Shown here one piece after another: positions 53,901 to 60,192 of a stretch of 64,000 bases of DNA. The DNA is from CAZVWJ01 sp964631325. GTDB lineage: Bacteria > T1Sed10-126. Each line of letters begins with the position of its first letter. The stretch's first letter is position 1. The position numbers and the translations under genes are program-made. Location: the NCBI GenBank assembly GCA_964631325.1, contig CAZVWJ010000002.1, positions 1 through 64,000 on the forward strand, written 5' to 3'. A model generated the notes under the pieces. That model worked only from the letters and a program-made list of their open reading frames with translations. It did not search any database and was not told the DNA's origin.

Positions 53901-55048
53901 CTGACTCTGCAACCACGATACTTGATTTTGGAGATACTTCACCAGGAGCGGGGGCCGGTTTGTATGCATTAAACAGGCAGAATTTACAGATCCGCGATCT
54001 GGCAGTTAAAAATTCTTATCGCAATATCTACTGGGATGGAGTTACTTATTCCAATATCGACAACGTCCGGGTTACAAATAGCGGTTACGTTGGTGTAACC
54101 CTGCTGGGCTCCGATACTAACGTAATTAAAAACAGTGACCTTTCAAACAATTACGGCTACGGGATTTCATTCAATTCTGCCAACGATAATCAACTTAGAA
54201 ATTCCAGCTTAACTTCAAATTATAATGATATTGAAATTAATTCCAGTTCTGACAATACAATAAGCGAAAATCACCTGACCGGGTCAGGGGCTGATGCTAT
54301 CATTCTCTCTGTAGCCAGCCAAAACAAAATTTCAAATAATGTCATTGAAAATAGCCAGGGTGATGGAATTTATATTGCTAATTCTCAATTCAATACAATC
54401 GTCCAGAATGAAATCAAGAATAACAACGATTACCAAATTTATCAGACCGGGACCACCGGAGAGATAAATCTCGCCACCAAAAATAACATCGCTGCTTCGG
54501 CCACCAACCCCGACTCGCTGGCTTACAACGACGTTACTTCTGATACAACCAATTTTACTTACAATTACTGGAACAGCACCGACTCCGCCGTCATCAGCAG
54601 TGGGTTAGCCGGCGCAGGAAATACTCTCCAGGTCCCCTATCTATTGCGTAAAGTAGATACCGGCGTCGGCGCCGACACTAATCCGCCCGCAATACCGGCT
54701 AATGTCGTTGCTGACACCGTAGCCGGAGGAACAATCACCATAAGCTGGGACGAGGTTACTACTAACCAGGACGGCAGCACCATTGGTGACTTTGAAAAAT
54801 ACACGGTTTACCGGCTCAGAGCAGATACAGTTACCGACATAAAGAATAACTACAATGATGTAAGTTATACCTCCGGCGGTGCCACTGATACTTCCGTTAC
54901 CAACTCCCCCGGTGGACTTGCTTCGGGGGATACTTACTATTATGTCATCACTGCTATTGACAATCCTCTCACGGACGGTGGAGATGGGACCTCCGACTTT
55001 ATAAACGAGTCCTATTTCAGCACTATGATTAGTGTAGTCGCCCCGTAA
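47987..55048 (+). CDS. Giant exported protein: PQQ-like propeller followed by four beta-helix/Fn3 supermodules
   Basis: This 2353-residue protein has a signal peptide (WFCLTAVFLLFWLVLPARS). Residues about 145-490 are about nine PQQ/WD-like blades (AxDGTxYFGSxDxxLYAL...WxFxTGGxIxSSP), a PQQ-type propeller fold. From about 508 comes a tandem array of four units of about 445-480 residues starting near 508, 989, 1435 and 1896. Each opens with GPTWYVND (DUF1565-like; PFRTISEAxxxVxAGDTIxVDAGTYGETV), continues as a NosD/pectate-lyase-type right-handed beta-helix with NxxxxNxxxG steps, and closes with an Fn3 domain (YYYRITAxD). No sorting or anchor domain is visible at the C-terminus (YFSTMISVVAP). 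AGGTG precedes ATG 47987. Probable cell-surface carbohydrate-binding or adhesive fibre; no catalytic lyase residues could be assigned. Confidence 0.85.
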   Translation: MTAKKQNIWFCLTAVFLLFWLVLPARSTDTLPEKYVSAGTDQLKEKQKYQLAGISFGPVEAVEEQVEELDNKANDYWIAHWQDNNCTGDASDPECAGVVNFPQKVLDYWKNHPHDRPDSWAVSVNSPSASTTSSSPDTVAETHSSPLWRAKTSGVLTSAPAVDEEGTVYFGSYDKKVYALYPDGSEKWTFTTGGAIHAAPALGAGDTLYVASEDKYLYALDTEAGNVLWKYKTAGRLHSSPAISSNGIIYVGCTDNKLYAIRPDSDGDDEGELAWTYTTGGRITSSPTLSADSTVYVGSWDKNLYAVRPDNSNDGEGELNWKVSTGGEIKSSPALGADGTIYFGSHDKHLYALNSDGTEQWSSNLEGAVWSSPVIGSDSTVYVGSWNGKLYALNHKDGSTEWTFTTGERIVASPLVGSKRIYVGSHDNTLYALNPDTPGGPGSWKFSTGEAIFAGTNLRDTSLYVVSGDNYLYALEADTSGLAQSSWPKFGGNHKNTGQTPEQLPEEYSGPTWYVNDDTTAGDVYTSAPGSNENPGSPDAPFLTISRALEAATTGDTIMIDAGTYGETVAIDTNSLALVGADSSPAGTVIDAGDSSAASKLIVLRSDTVTNLQIKNLRVANGYWGLILYNTDNSLVENVMATSNKSVGIGLVNGSEFNTLSEVSTSNNDSGGLTIDSANNLVKNSNFSKNGDDGLSIALSATANIVYNNLVSNNDQAGINVEGSDNEIRQNQIINNNLSTTSNDGGLELGDAENGEIAENNLVVRNLIKDNYNGIELRGTNQNLIHSNELVNNAYHLYLEDTATTFNDTFTKNNLTSAGDSLVMAVGFSGTEAKLLRNWWGMTDEIAIQSKIQGPLADAVVFQPYRLNKVDTGTGADTLAPATPVADTVAGSHSGIALSWNQVNTDENNNPLTDFAEYRIYKTTSGTETDWKNNALMVSSISSVSDTDYVDTSVTPGETYYYRITAVDSAPAENESFFSSTLIAQAKPWSGPTWYVNDNYTGDEIYTSTAGSDTNTGGPSDPFRTISEAMSHVAAEDTILVDAGTYGETVAFITDGLTLAGAGSTATSFDFGDSSTVTAAVGIYSDTHSGLLIKNLSIRNYMIGLSFSGVSASRVENVTVENCGESGMYLWNSGGVVFNQVVSRNNIFDGLTVDGSKNINVISSRFTGNDSNGLVFIQSDTALVKENHLTENSQAGLLLDNTSTSLASNNLITGNNSGMELIGGFFNEVIQNDIRNNTNYQVYNTTFDNLFRKNNLVASTTNPDSVVKDTSSGIDFIYNWWGTTAHTAIDTKLTGFGSYEPYRLGQVDTAPGADTMAFASPIVDTAVVLGSDTVEVRWQQITTNEEGSAMSADFNSYVIYRSTSDTVTDWKLYEIASLAGSMSDTDYIDTDVTPGQTYYYRITALDDHTLDGGDGTAKFDNESYFSSTIAATPTHSGPTWYVNDNDTAGDVYTSAVGSETHTGGPSDPFRTISEAMNHVSAGDTILVDAGTYGETVAIDTNSLALVGADSQSTIIDSPGANVNLYASNADNISIRKLGVQNSSVGIELDSITNSLVENVHVDTATNNSLYLYLSDSNTIRSSYFGQSDNDQVMLYTSSNNLIEHNMAENGWGRSYYLQASSNDNKIINNLARAGQSGIVVRGSDNVLVADNTIRDMSGFGISAQFYPVNLRVLRNTLYNVGSVNLELEADGCYVAQNTVDSPGSWAVQTNGGGTITKNNIYTGTILPDSGALNSGDSVVDLTRNWWNTTDENLVARKIYNSGAGTTIYSPYRLGLVDTGVGADTVAPATPVADTAFVVGSDTIEVRWQEVTADEDGSSLDFNRYNVHRSKYDTETDWLSNTSSKGSIMSAGDTSITDDNNLIPGQTYYYRVLAKDASSPANSSFFSDSMSVTLPAWNGPTWYVNDNDTTGDVHTSAVGSDSNTGGPDDPFRTISYALSQVSAGDTVLVDAGTYGATGETITLSVNDLALVGADSATTILDFGDTSPGAGAGLYALNRQNLQIRDLAVKNSYRNIYWDGVTYSNIDNVRVTNSGYVGVTLLGSDTNVIKNSDLSNNYGYGISFNSANDNQLRNSSLTSNYNDIEINSSSDNTISENHLTGSGADAIILSVASQNKISNNVIENSQGDGIYIANSQFNTIVQNEIKNNNDYQIYQTGTTGEINLATKNNIAASATNPDSLAYNDVTSDTTNFTYNYWNSTDSAVISSGLAGAGNTLQVPYLLRKVDTGVGADTNPPAIPANVVADTVAGGTITISWDEVTTNQDGSTIGDFEKYTVYRLRADTVTDIKNNYNDVSYTSGGATDTSVTNSPGGLASGDTYYYVITAIDNPLTDGGDGTSDFINESYFSTMISVVAP

Positions 55049-55118
55049 ACTAAAAAAATCTTCAAAAACAATCAAACTCTAATTTCTATAAATGTGTGCA
55101 GATGTTAGATGTTTGTTT

Positions 55119-55301
55119 AACCTAAATTGAGCGATTCTATGGTGAAGAGAAGAACATATTGCTCTCCGATGGATTTTTGTATTCTTTAGGGTTCAGGATG
55201 AACCCGTATTAAAGAATACATACCTCAGAGCAGTCCGGATGGCTGCGAGAATGAATCCGGAGAGTTATGTGTTCTTCGATAATAATCGCTCAATTTAGGT
55301 T
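55119..55301. repeat. 183-bp element with 18-bp perfect terminal inverted repeats and nested hairpins
   Basis: AACCTAAATTGAGCGATT (55119-55136) is inverted exactly at 55284-55301. Further pairing moves inward: GAAGAACA (55149-55156) with TGTTCTTC (55270-55277), and CTCTCCG (55162-55168) with CGGAGAG (55258-55264). Inside lie a long hairpin, GTATTCTTTA (55179-55188) with TAAAGAATAC (55210-55219), capped by GGGTTCA-GGA-TGAACCC, and a short GCAG/CTGC hairpin (55230-55246). This could be a structured RNA or a MITE-like element. It lies between the giant gene and the next barrel gene. No other copy was seen in the window. Confidence 0.85.
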
Positions 55302-55335
55302 TAATTATATTTTTCTTTTGTCAGGATAAATATTT

Positions 55336-56157
55336 ATGAACATTTTCAGTGACTTGCGTAAATTTCTCTTTATTGTATTGACTTTTCTTGCCTTTACAGC
55401 CCTTCCCGCCAGAGCACAATCTCCGGGCCATTTTACTCTCGGCTACGGAATCTCCAACTTTGAATACACAGAACCCAAGATGACGGAATCCGGCACACTC
55501 CAGCACCTGCAGGCAAAATACGAAAAATTTAAAGAACATCATTATATTGGTATGGATGGCAACCTCTGGGCCGGTAACCTGAAATACGATGGAGAAACAC
55601 TCGAAGAAAATCCTCGTCCTGTTACCACGGAAACTGATGATTTTATCCTTACAACGAATTTACGGGTGGGCACACCACAGCCTCGGAAAAGCGGAGTTCT
55701 TATTCCTTACCTGGGATTAGGATACAGGTACTGGAACAATGTAATCACTGAAAGCAATATAACCGCTCGCACTGAACGAACCACCCAGTATTTCTACTCA
55801 CCACTTGGTTTTCTACTGGCAAGCAATTCTGCGAGATTCGGCAAAACAATTCTTAAAATGGAATATCTTTACTTCTGGGCGGGAAAAGTAACCACTCAAT
55901 TTGGTAACGCACCAGAGTTAAATAATGACCAAAACCAGGGAAAAGGCGGAAGGATTGCGCTAACATTTTTACTCGGAGGTCAACAGAAAATTAGTCACAG
56001 CCTGAGTATATTTTTCAACTACTGGGACATTGAGCCTTCGGAATCCGATTCTATCCTGGTGGATATCGATAACGACTCCACAAAGGAAAACGTGGCTTTT
56101 TATGAACCGGCCAACAGCACGGCAATTATCGGAGCTCAGTTAAATATTACGTTTTAG
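55336..56157 (+). CDS. Predicted outer-membrane beta-barrel protein
   Basis: This 273-residue protein has a signal peptide (FLFIVLTFLAFTALPARAQ). The mature chain has many amphipathic strands (HFTLGYGISNFEY, HHYIGMDGNLWAGNLKY, LIPYLGLGYRYWNNVI, IALTFLLGGQQKI, LSIFFNYWDIEPS) and ends AIIGAQLNITF, a terminal aromatic residue as for BAM substrates. No family is recognised; the form resembles small porin-like or autotransporter-independent barrels. It is downstream of the 183-bp inverted-repeat element. The stop overlaps the stop of the convergent cNMP-domain gene by 2 bp. Confidence 0.75.
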   Translation: MNIFSDLRKFLFIVLTFLAFTALPARAQSPGHFTLGYGISNFEYTEPKMTESGTLQHLQAKYEKFKEHHYIGMDGNLWAGNLKYDGETLEENPRPVTTETDDFILTTNLRVGTPQPRKSGVLIPYLGLGYRYWNNVITESNITARTERTTQYFYSPLGFLLASNSARFGKTILKMEYLYFWAGKVTTQFGNAPELNNDQNQGKGGRIALTFLLGGQQKISHSLSIFFNYWDIEPSESDSILVDIDNDSTKENVAFYEPANSTAIIGAQLNITF

Positions 56158-57131
56158 ATATCCGCCGGATCAGCCGGTTCAACCTGGGAAGGCTTAATAT
56201 TACTTAAAACCCGCTGAAGTCCCCGGACGTGTGCCCCCAATTGCCGGCGGGCCTTGAGGTTTGAGTGGGGATCATCACTGGCTTGGCTGTGCCGGACTTT
56301 AAGCCGGTCATATTCACTTCTGATTTTACTTAAGCGATCCCGGGGAATTCCTTCCTTAATTATACTCTTGAGATGAGTATACAATTTCTTTGCCGCGCCG
56401 GCAGCAGCTTTTAAATCCGAGTAATCAACCGCATAGTCATAATCATGGTATTCGCTTTCATGCGGGGATTTAAACTTAATCTCGACCAGGCCCGCAGTTA
56501 GTATTTCCCGGGCCGTAGCCTGTAGTTCCTCGGCCATTTTTGGCGGTCGGACCTGCAAATCCTTACTCCTGGGAGTGGCCAGCAGGTTTTCTAATTTTTC
56601 TCCTGACATTTTCATCCCTTTGGAAAGACCGGCCACATCCGGGTTCAAAGTTTTGCATATATTTCTATGGCCCCGCCACTTTTCTTCTTCCAGAAAATGT
56701 AAAAGAAGCAGAGCTGCATCATAAAGTAAGTTTTGAGTGCTTTTCAGACAGGCTAAATCTTCCGTTGTGACTCGTACCCGCCGGGACAAAACCTCAAGGA
56801 TCTTCCGACGGAATTTGTGACTTTTTTTCAGCAGGTTATCGAACTGTTTTTCTCCAAGTCGCAAGCAAACTGTATCTATTCTGGCTTTGACCGCGGCTGA
56901 CCGGTCAGATTCCTCTCCCAGCAGGGCCATTTCTCCGACCAGTTCTCCCGGCCCAAGGGAAGTTATAAAACTAACTTCATCATCTTCCTTGAGCACTTCC
57001 ACAAGTCCCTCCTGGATAATATAAAAACTGTCCCCGTGGTCCCCTTCTTTAAATAAATATTCGTCGGGTTCATAGTTTTGCCGATACTCTTCAAAACCTT
57101 CAAGAAGTGAATTTTTCACTTGTCTCACCAA
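56154..57131 (-). CDS. Cyclic-nucleotide-binding-domain protein with CRP-like helix and unknown C-terminus
   Basis: This 325-residue protein has a cNMP-binding fold at about 15-115: DEYLFKEGDHGDSFYIIQEG, LGPGELVGEMALLGEESDRSAAV, with the phosphate-binding cassette GEMALL...RSA. A long helix (LYDAALLLLHFLEE) is placed like the CRP C-helix. A possible helix-turn-helix (VAGLSKGMKMSGEKLENLL) follows, but no clear winged-HTH match. The last 100 residues are charged helical, ending in a Pro-rich tail. The upstream region carries the same CRP-like operator as the surface island, so autoregulation is possible. Whether it binds DNA, or is a signalling protein without DNA binding, is open. Confidence 0.75.
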   Translation of the reverse strand: MVRQVKNSLLEGFEEYRQNYEPDEYLFKEGDHGDSFYIIQEGLVEVLKEDDEVSFITSLGPGELVGEMALLGEESDRSAAVKARIDTVCLRLGEKQFDNLLKKSHKFRRKILEVLSRRVRVTTEDLACLKSTQNLLYDAALLLLHFLEEEKWRGHRNICKTLNPDVAGLSKGMKMSGEKLENLLATPRSKDLQVRPPKMAEELQATAREILTAGLVEIKFKSPHESEYHDYDYAVDYSDLKAAAGAAKKLYTHLKSIIKEGIPRDRLSKIRSEYDRLKVRHSQASDDPHSNLKARRQLGAHVRGLQRVLSNIKPSQVEPADPADI

Positions 57132-57230
57132 CCTGAAAATCTAAATATAAAATTACTCAGTCCCACTCATATATCGTCACGGTAAATGTTCTAACCTGAT
57201 TACCCTCAAGTCAGCCTATATCGATAAAAC

Positions 57231-57283
57231 AGTATATTTATATCATTTTATTCTGAATAAGTATAGGTGATTTTTATCACATC
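57231..57283 (-). promoter_or_regulatory. CRP-like operator and promoter of the cNMP-domain gene
   Basis: On the minus strand TGTGA-TAAAAA-TCACC is followed by CTATACTT and, at identical spacing, AATAAAATGATATAAATATA with a TATAAA -10. Compared with 43827-43851, 24 of 25 operator bases are the same. The predicted start lies about 90-100 bp before the ATG at 57131. Confidence 0.75.
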
Positions 57284-57471
57284 AAAAACTTTCTAACGCA
57301 CTGTCATTGCCGGGCTTGACCCGGCAATCCATAATTCAAAGATCGAAAGATCGATGGATTCCGGGTTTCCGGCGCTTCGCGCCTTCACCCGGAATGACGT
57401 TTTAGTGTCATTAGAAAGTTCTGTATCACATCCAGGAAAAGTAAAAGGGAAAAGAAGAAAACAAAAGGAAG
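57284..57471. repeat. ATTGCCGGG palindromic repeats between the cNMP-domain and AI-2E genes
   Basis: A 9-bp perfect stem, ATTGCCGGG/CCCGGCAAT around CTTGA (57306-57328), and a second hairpin from ATTCCGGGT to ACCCGGAAT (57358-57394) with an inner GGCGC/GCGCC. The tail TGTCATTAGAAAGTTCTG resembles the end of the repeat at about 1595-1620. No gene was seen. Confidence 0.75.
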
Positions 57472-58533
57472 CTACCGTTCAAACCGATAGTTATTAACAG
57501 CCCAGCTAAATTCCCGGACTATCACCCAGACACTGGCGGCAACCGGAATTCCGAGGATCATCCCAACTATACCGGCAAGCTGTCCCCCCCCAATAACCAC
57601 GAGGATAACAATAAGTGGGTGGAGATTCATACTCTGGGAAAAAGAATAGGGTTTAACAAAGATGTTATCAATCACCTGGACAACAACCATTACTCCTCCA
57701 ACTGTAAGAATCGCCATTACATTTTCAGTTTCCATCAACTTGACAATAATCGCGGGTATTGCTCCGGCCGCCGGGCCAATATAGGGGACTACGTTCGCTA
57801 TTCCAACAAAAATTCCAATGGTGGTAGCATAAGGTACAGAAAATATTTTCAAACCAATTACACTTAACAGAGCTATAATAGCCGCTTCTATAGCCAGCCC
57901 GCGCATATACTGCCCAATCTTACGGTCAACTTTAAAATAAATGTTATAGACCATTTCAAAAAACATATTGGGAACAGCACCAAGAAAAAACTTTTCCATT
58001 TCCCTTTGATCCCGAACAAGGAAAAAAGCTATGAACGGAATCACCACCATATACTGAAGGACCAGGTATAAATTAATTAAGAATCCGGTAAGCTGACTAA
58101 GAATCCACTGGTAAGCCCGATCGAGGGGCGTCTGCAGAGTCCCCCGGGGCAAAAATCCAAAGGCACCTTCCAGGTCAGCAAGAAAATCATAAATCAGCTT
58201 TCTCAGGTTCTGTTCACTGAGTATTTCTTTCAGACTGACCGCCTGGCGCCAGAACAAAGGACTATAAAACACAATTAAAACGGTAATGACTAAAATGAGC
58301 AGTAAAAAAATAATTGTCGTAGACCAACTGCGAGAAAAACCCTGCATTTCCAAATATTCCACGGCCGGCCTGATCAGGTAGGAAAAAAGGAAAGCTAGAA
58401 ACGTCATTATTACGAGATGATACAACTGAGGAATAAGGTAAAAAGCCACCCCGATGACAAAGAGTGGAAAAAGATAATATATAGTGTTAATTACACTCCG
58501 GGGAGTTATATACTTATTCTCCGTCTTTGCCAT
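57472..58533 (-). CDS. AI-2E family transporter (UPF0118/DUF20 permease)
   Basis: This 353-residue protein has eight predicted membrane segments in the family order. Conserved phrases include VIMTFLAFLFSYLIRPAVEYL near the N-terminus, IPFIAFFLVRDQREM, GLAIEAAIIALLSVIGLKIFSVPYA, GIANVVPYIGPAAGAIPAI and HPLIVILVVIGGGQLAGIVGMILGIPVAA. Members export autoinducer-2 or act as Na+/H+ exchangers; the substrate is unknown here. The start lies 20 bp inside the upstream cNMP-domain gene, so the two are coupled and regulation of transport by the cNMP sensor is plausible. Confidence 0.92.
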   Translation of the reverse strand: MAKTENKYITPRSVINTIYYLFPLFVIGVAFYLIPQLYHLVIMTFLAFLFSYLIRPAVEYLEMQGFSRSWSTTIIFLLLILVITVLIVFYSPLFWRQAVSLKEILSEQNLRKLIYDFLADLEGAFGFLPRGTLQTPLDRAYQWILSQLTGFLINLYLVLQYMVVIPFIAFFLVRDQREMEKFFLGAVPNMFFEMVYNIYFKVDRKIGQYMRGLAIEAAIIALLSVIGLKIFSVPYATTIGIFVGIANVVPYIGPAAGAIPAIIVKLMETENVMAILTVGGVMVVVQVIDNIFVKPYSFSQSMNLHPLIVILVVIGGGQLAGIVGMILGIPVAASVWVIVREFSWAVNNYRFER

Positions 58534-59071
58534 CTTGTTCCCTTATTTCCCGCAGTTGCTGACGTAATTCAAGATTTTTCTCATTTGTTTCGTGAAGCCA
58601 ATTTCCAACCCGCCGGGAAAGGTTAAACATCACATTTAGTGCACAGCGGGGATGTCGTTCAGAAAATTTTAAGAATTCCTGCCGGAATAATACCTGAATG
58701 GTGGCCGGAGTTTGAGCCCGAGCGGTCCCCGTACGCTTGTGCTCAAAACAGAGGGCTAACTCCCCCAGGGAACTATTAGCAGTAAGAGTATTCAACTTTC
58801 CTTCATCCGCTGTCCGTTCGGCCTTGCTTACTTTTACTTCTCCCTCCTGGATTAAAAACAGTGCACTGGCCGGATCGCCTTCAGAAAATATAACTTCGTT
58901 TTTATTATACTGTCGTTCGTGAAGGAGCGTGGAAATCAACCGGCAATCAGAAATCTTAAGCCCCTCAAAAATTTCAAGCTTCGAGAGAAGTCGCATCATT
59001 TCATCATCAGTTTCCCGGGAAAAGGAAAAATTTTCGTTCCACCAATCTTCCATCTGTTGCCAGACTGACAT
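58514..59071 (-). CDS. Stand-alone cyclic-nucleotide-binding-domain protein
   Basis: This 185-residue protein consists of one cNMP-binding domain (about 28-145: VIFSEGDPASALFLIQEGEVKV, LTANSSLGELALCFEHKRTGTARA) and a long charged helix (about 155-185), with no DNA-binding domain and no enzyme domain. GGGGG lies before the ATG. It overlaps the AI-2E transporter gene, so it may be a regulatory subunit of that transporter. The ligand (cAMP, cGMP or other) cannot be read; the phosphate-binding cassette is GELALC...TARA, close to consensus. Confidence 0.82.
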   Translation of the reverse strand: MSVWQQMEDWWNENFSFSRETDDEMMRLLSKLEIFEGLKISDCRLISTLLHERQYNKNEVIFSEGDPASALFLIQEGEVKVSKAERTADEGKLNTLTANSSLGELALCFEHKRTGTARAQTPATIQVLFRQEFLKFSERHPRCALNVMFNLSRRVGNWLHETNEKNLELRQQLREIREQDGKDGE

Positions 59072-59250
59072 TTTATACCCCCTTTTTGAAGAAAAAAATA
59101 AAAGTTTAACGCTCTCTAATAAACTTTAATTATTTAAATTTTATCATCAGCACGAAAAATTATTTACTAATTTTTTAATGCCAGGCCAGATTTTTTAAGA
59201 TTTTCTGTTAAGATTTAATCAATAAATAAATTTTCAAAATCAGGATTTCC

Positions 59251-60192
59251 GTGATGGTTAATTATTTCACTTCCCCCTCCCGGCTGTTTAGCGTTTTGTA
59301 TGAATACTCTTATTTAACCCTGGAAATGTTGCCTCTACTTCTTTTTGGGGCAGCGGTTGGGGCCTGGTTACAGGTCATTGTTTCACCAAAATGGCTGCGC
59401 AAATTTTTCGGCGGAAAGGGATTTTTCCCCTTAATTGCCGCAACAGGGGCCGGGGCACTTTTGCCCGGCTGTGGCTGCATGACCGTTCCTCTGGGTAAAG
59501 GATTAAAGGACAAAGAAGAAATTCGCATTAGCACAGTAGCAGTCTTGCTTCTTGTCTCCCCTCTGCTCTCTCCCCAGACCATCCTGATCACCTGGGGGAT
59601 GCTCGGCTGGAAATACTTGCTCGCTCGAATAATTGCTACTATAAGTGGGGGCCTTCTCCTGGGAACCACACTTGAATCAATTGGAACAGAATCAAATTCC
59701 GATTTATCAGAAAATGTCAGCCCAAACAACAATTGCAGACAAAATCAGCAAATTAACTGTCCGGCTACAAAAGAATCCGATGGGACAGGTTATAAATTCT
59801 GGATTAAGCTGAAAGACATCTTCAGCCTGGTCCTCCCTTATTTTTTAATTGGGATGGGCCTGGCCGCCGCCATTGCGCTATTTTTACCTCCGGAGAGTAT
59901 TCCAACCATGCTCGGGGGGGAATCTTCCGGGCTTGCCTATCTACTCTCCGCACTTGTTGGTATTCCCCTCTACGTCTGCGAGGGCCAGGAGGTTCCTTTT
60001 ACCTATACTCTAATCAACCACGGACTGGGAGCCGGACCTTCCTTCACTTTTCTTCTCGGTTCCATTGGTACCTGCATCCCTACCCTCAGCATGCTCCCCC
60101 GGGTGATTGGTCTGCGCTCGACAGTGATTTATACTATCTTCTGGCTTTGTTTCACACTCACCGCTGGCTTTCTCTTCGGTCTCTTTATTTGA
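59251..60192 (+). CDS. DUF318/ArsP-like permease
   Basis: This 313-residue membrane protein has two homologous halves joined by a hydrophilic loop (about 150-180, Asn/Gln-rich). Conserved phrases are ALLPGCGCMTVPLGKGL in the first half and LVGIPLYVCEGQEVPFTYTLI in the second, each with paired cysteines or a Cys-Glu near a re-entrant loop, as in the predicted permease family that includes ArsP (organoarsenical export) and SO_0444-type metal permeases. The start is GTG 59251 or ATG 59254, with a weak CAGGA. It stands alone; its stop abuts the stop of the convergent MEMO gene with zero gap. The substrate may be an arsenic or other metal species. Confidence 0.85.
   Translation: MMVNYFTSPSRLFSVLYEYSYLTLEMLPLLLFGAAVGAWLQVIVSPKWLRKFFGGKGFFPLIAATGAGALLPGCGCMTVPLGKGLKDKEEIRISTVAVLLLVSPLLSPQTILITWGMLGWKYLLARIIATISGGLLLGTTLESIGTESNSDLSENVSPNNNCRQNQQINCPATKESDGTGYKFWIKLKDIFSLVLPYFLIGMGLAAAIALFLPPESIPTMLGGESSGLAYLLSALVGIPLYVCEGQEVPFTYTLINHGLGAGPSFTFLLGSIGTCIPTLSMLPRVIGLRSTVIYTIFWLCFTLTAGFLFGLFI

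Noticed and set aside
47987..55048. Active pectate lyase
   Set aside because: The beta-helix steps are clear, but no catalytic Lys/Arg or calcium-binding Asp cluster could be assigned by reading; called structural or binding repeats only.
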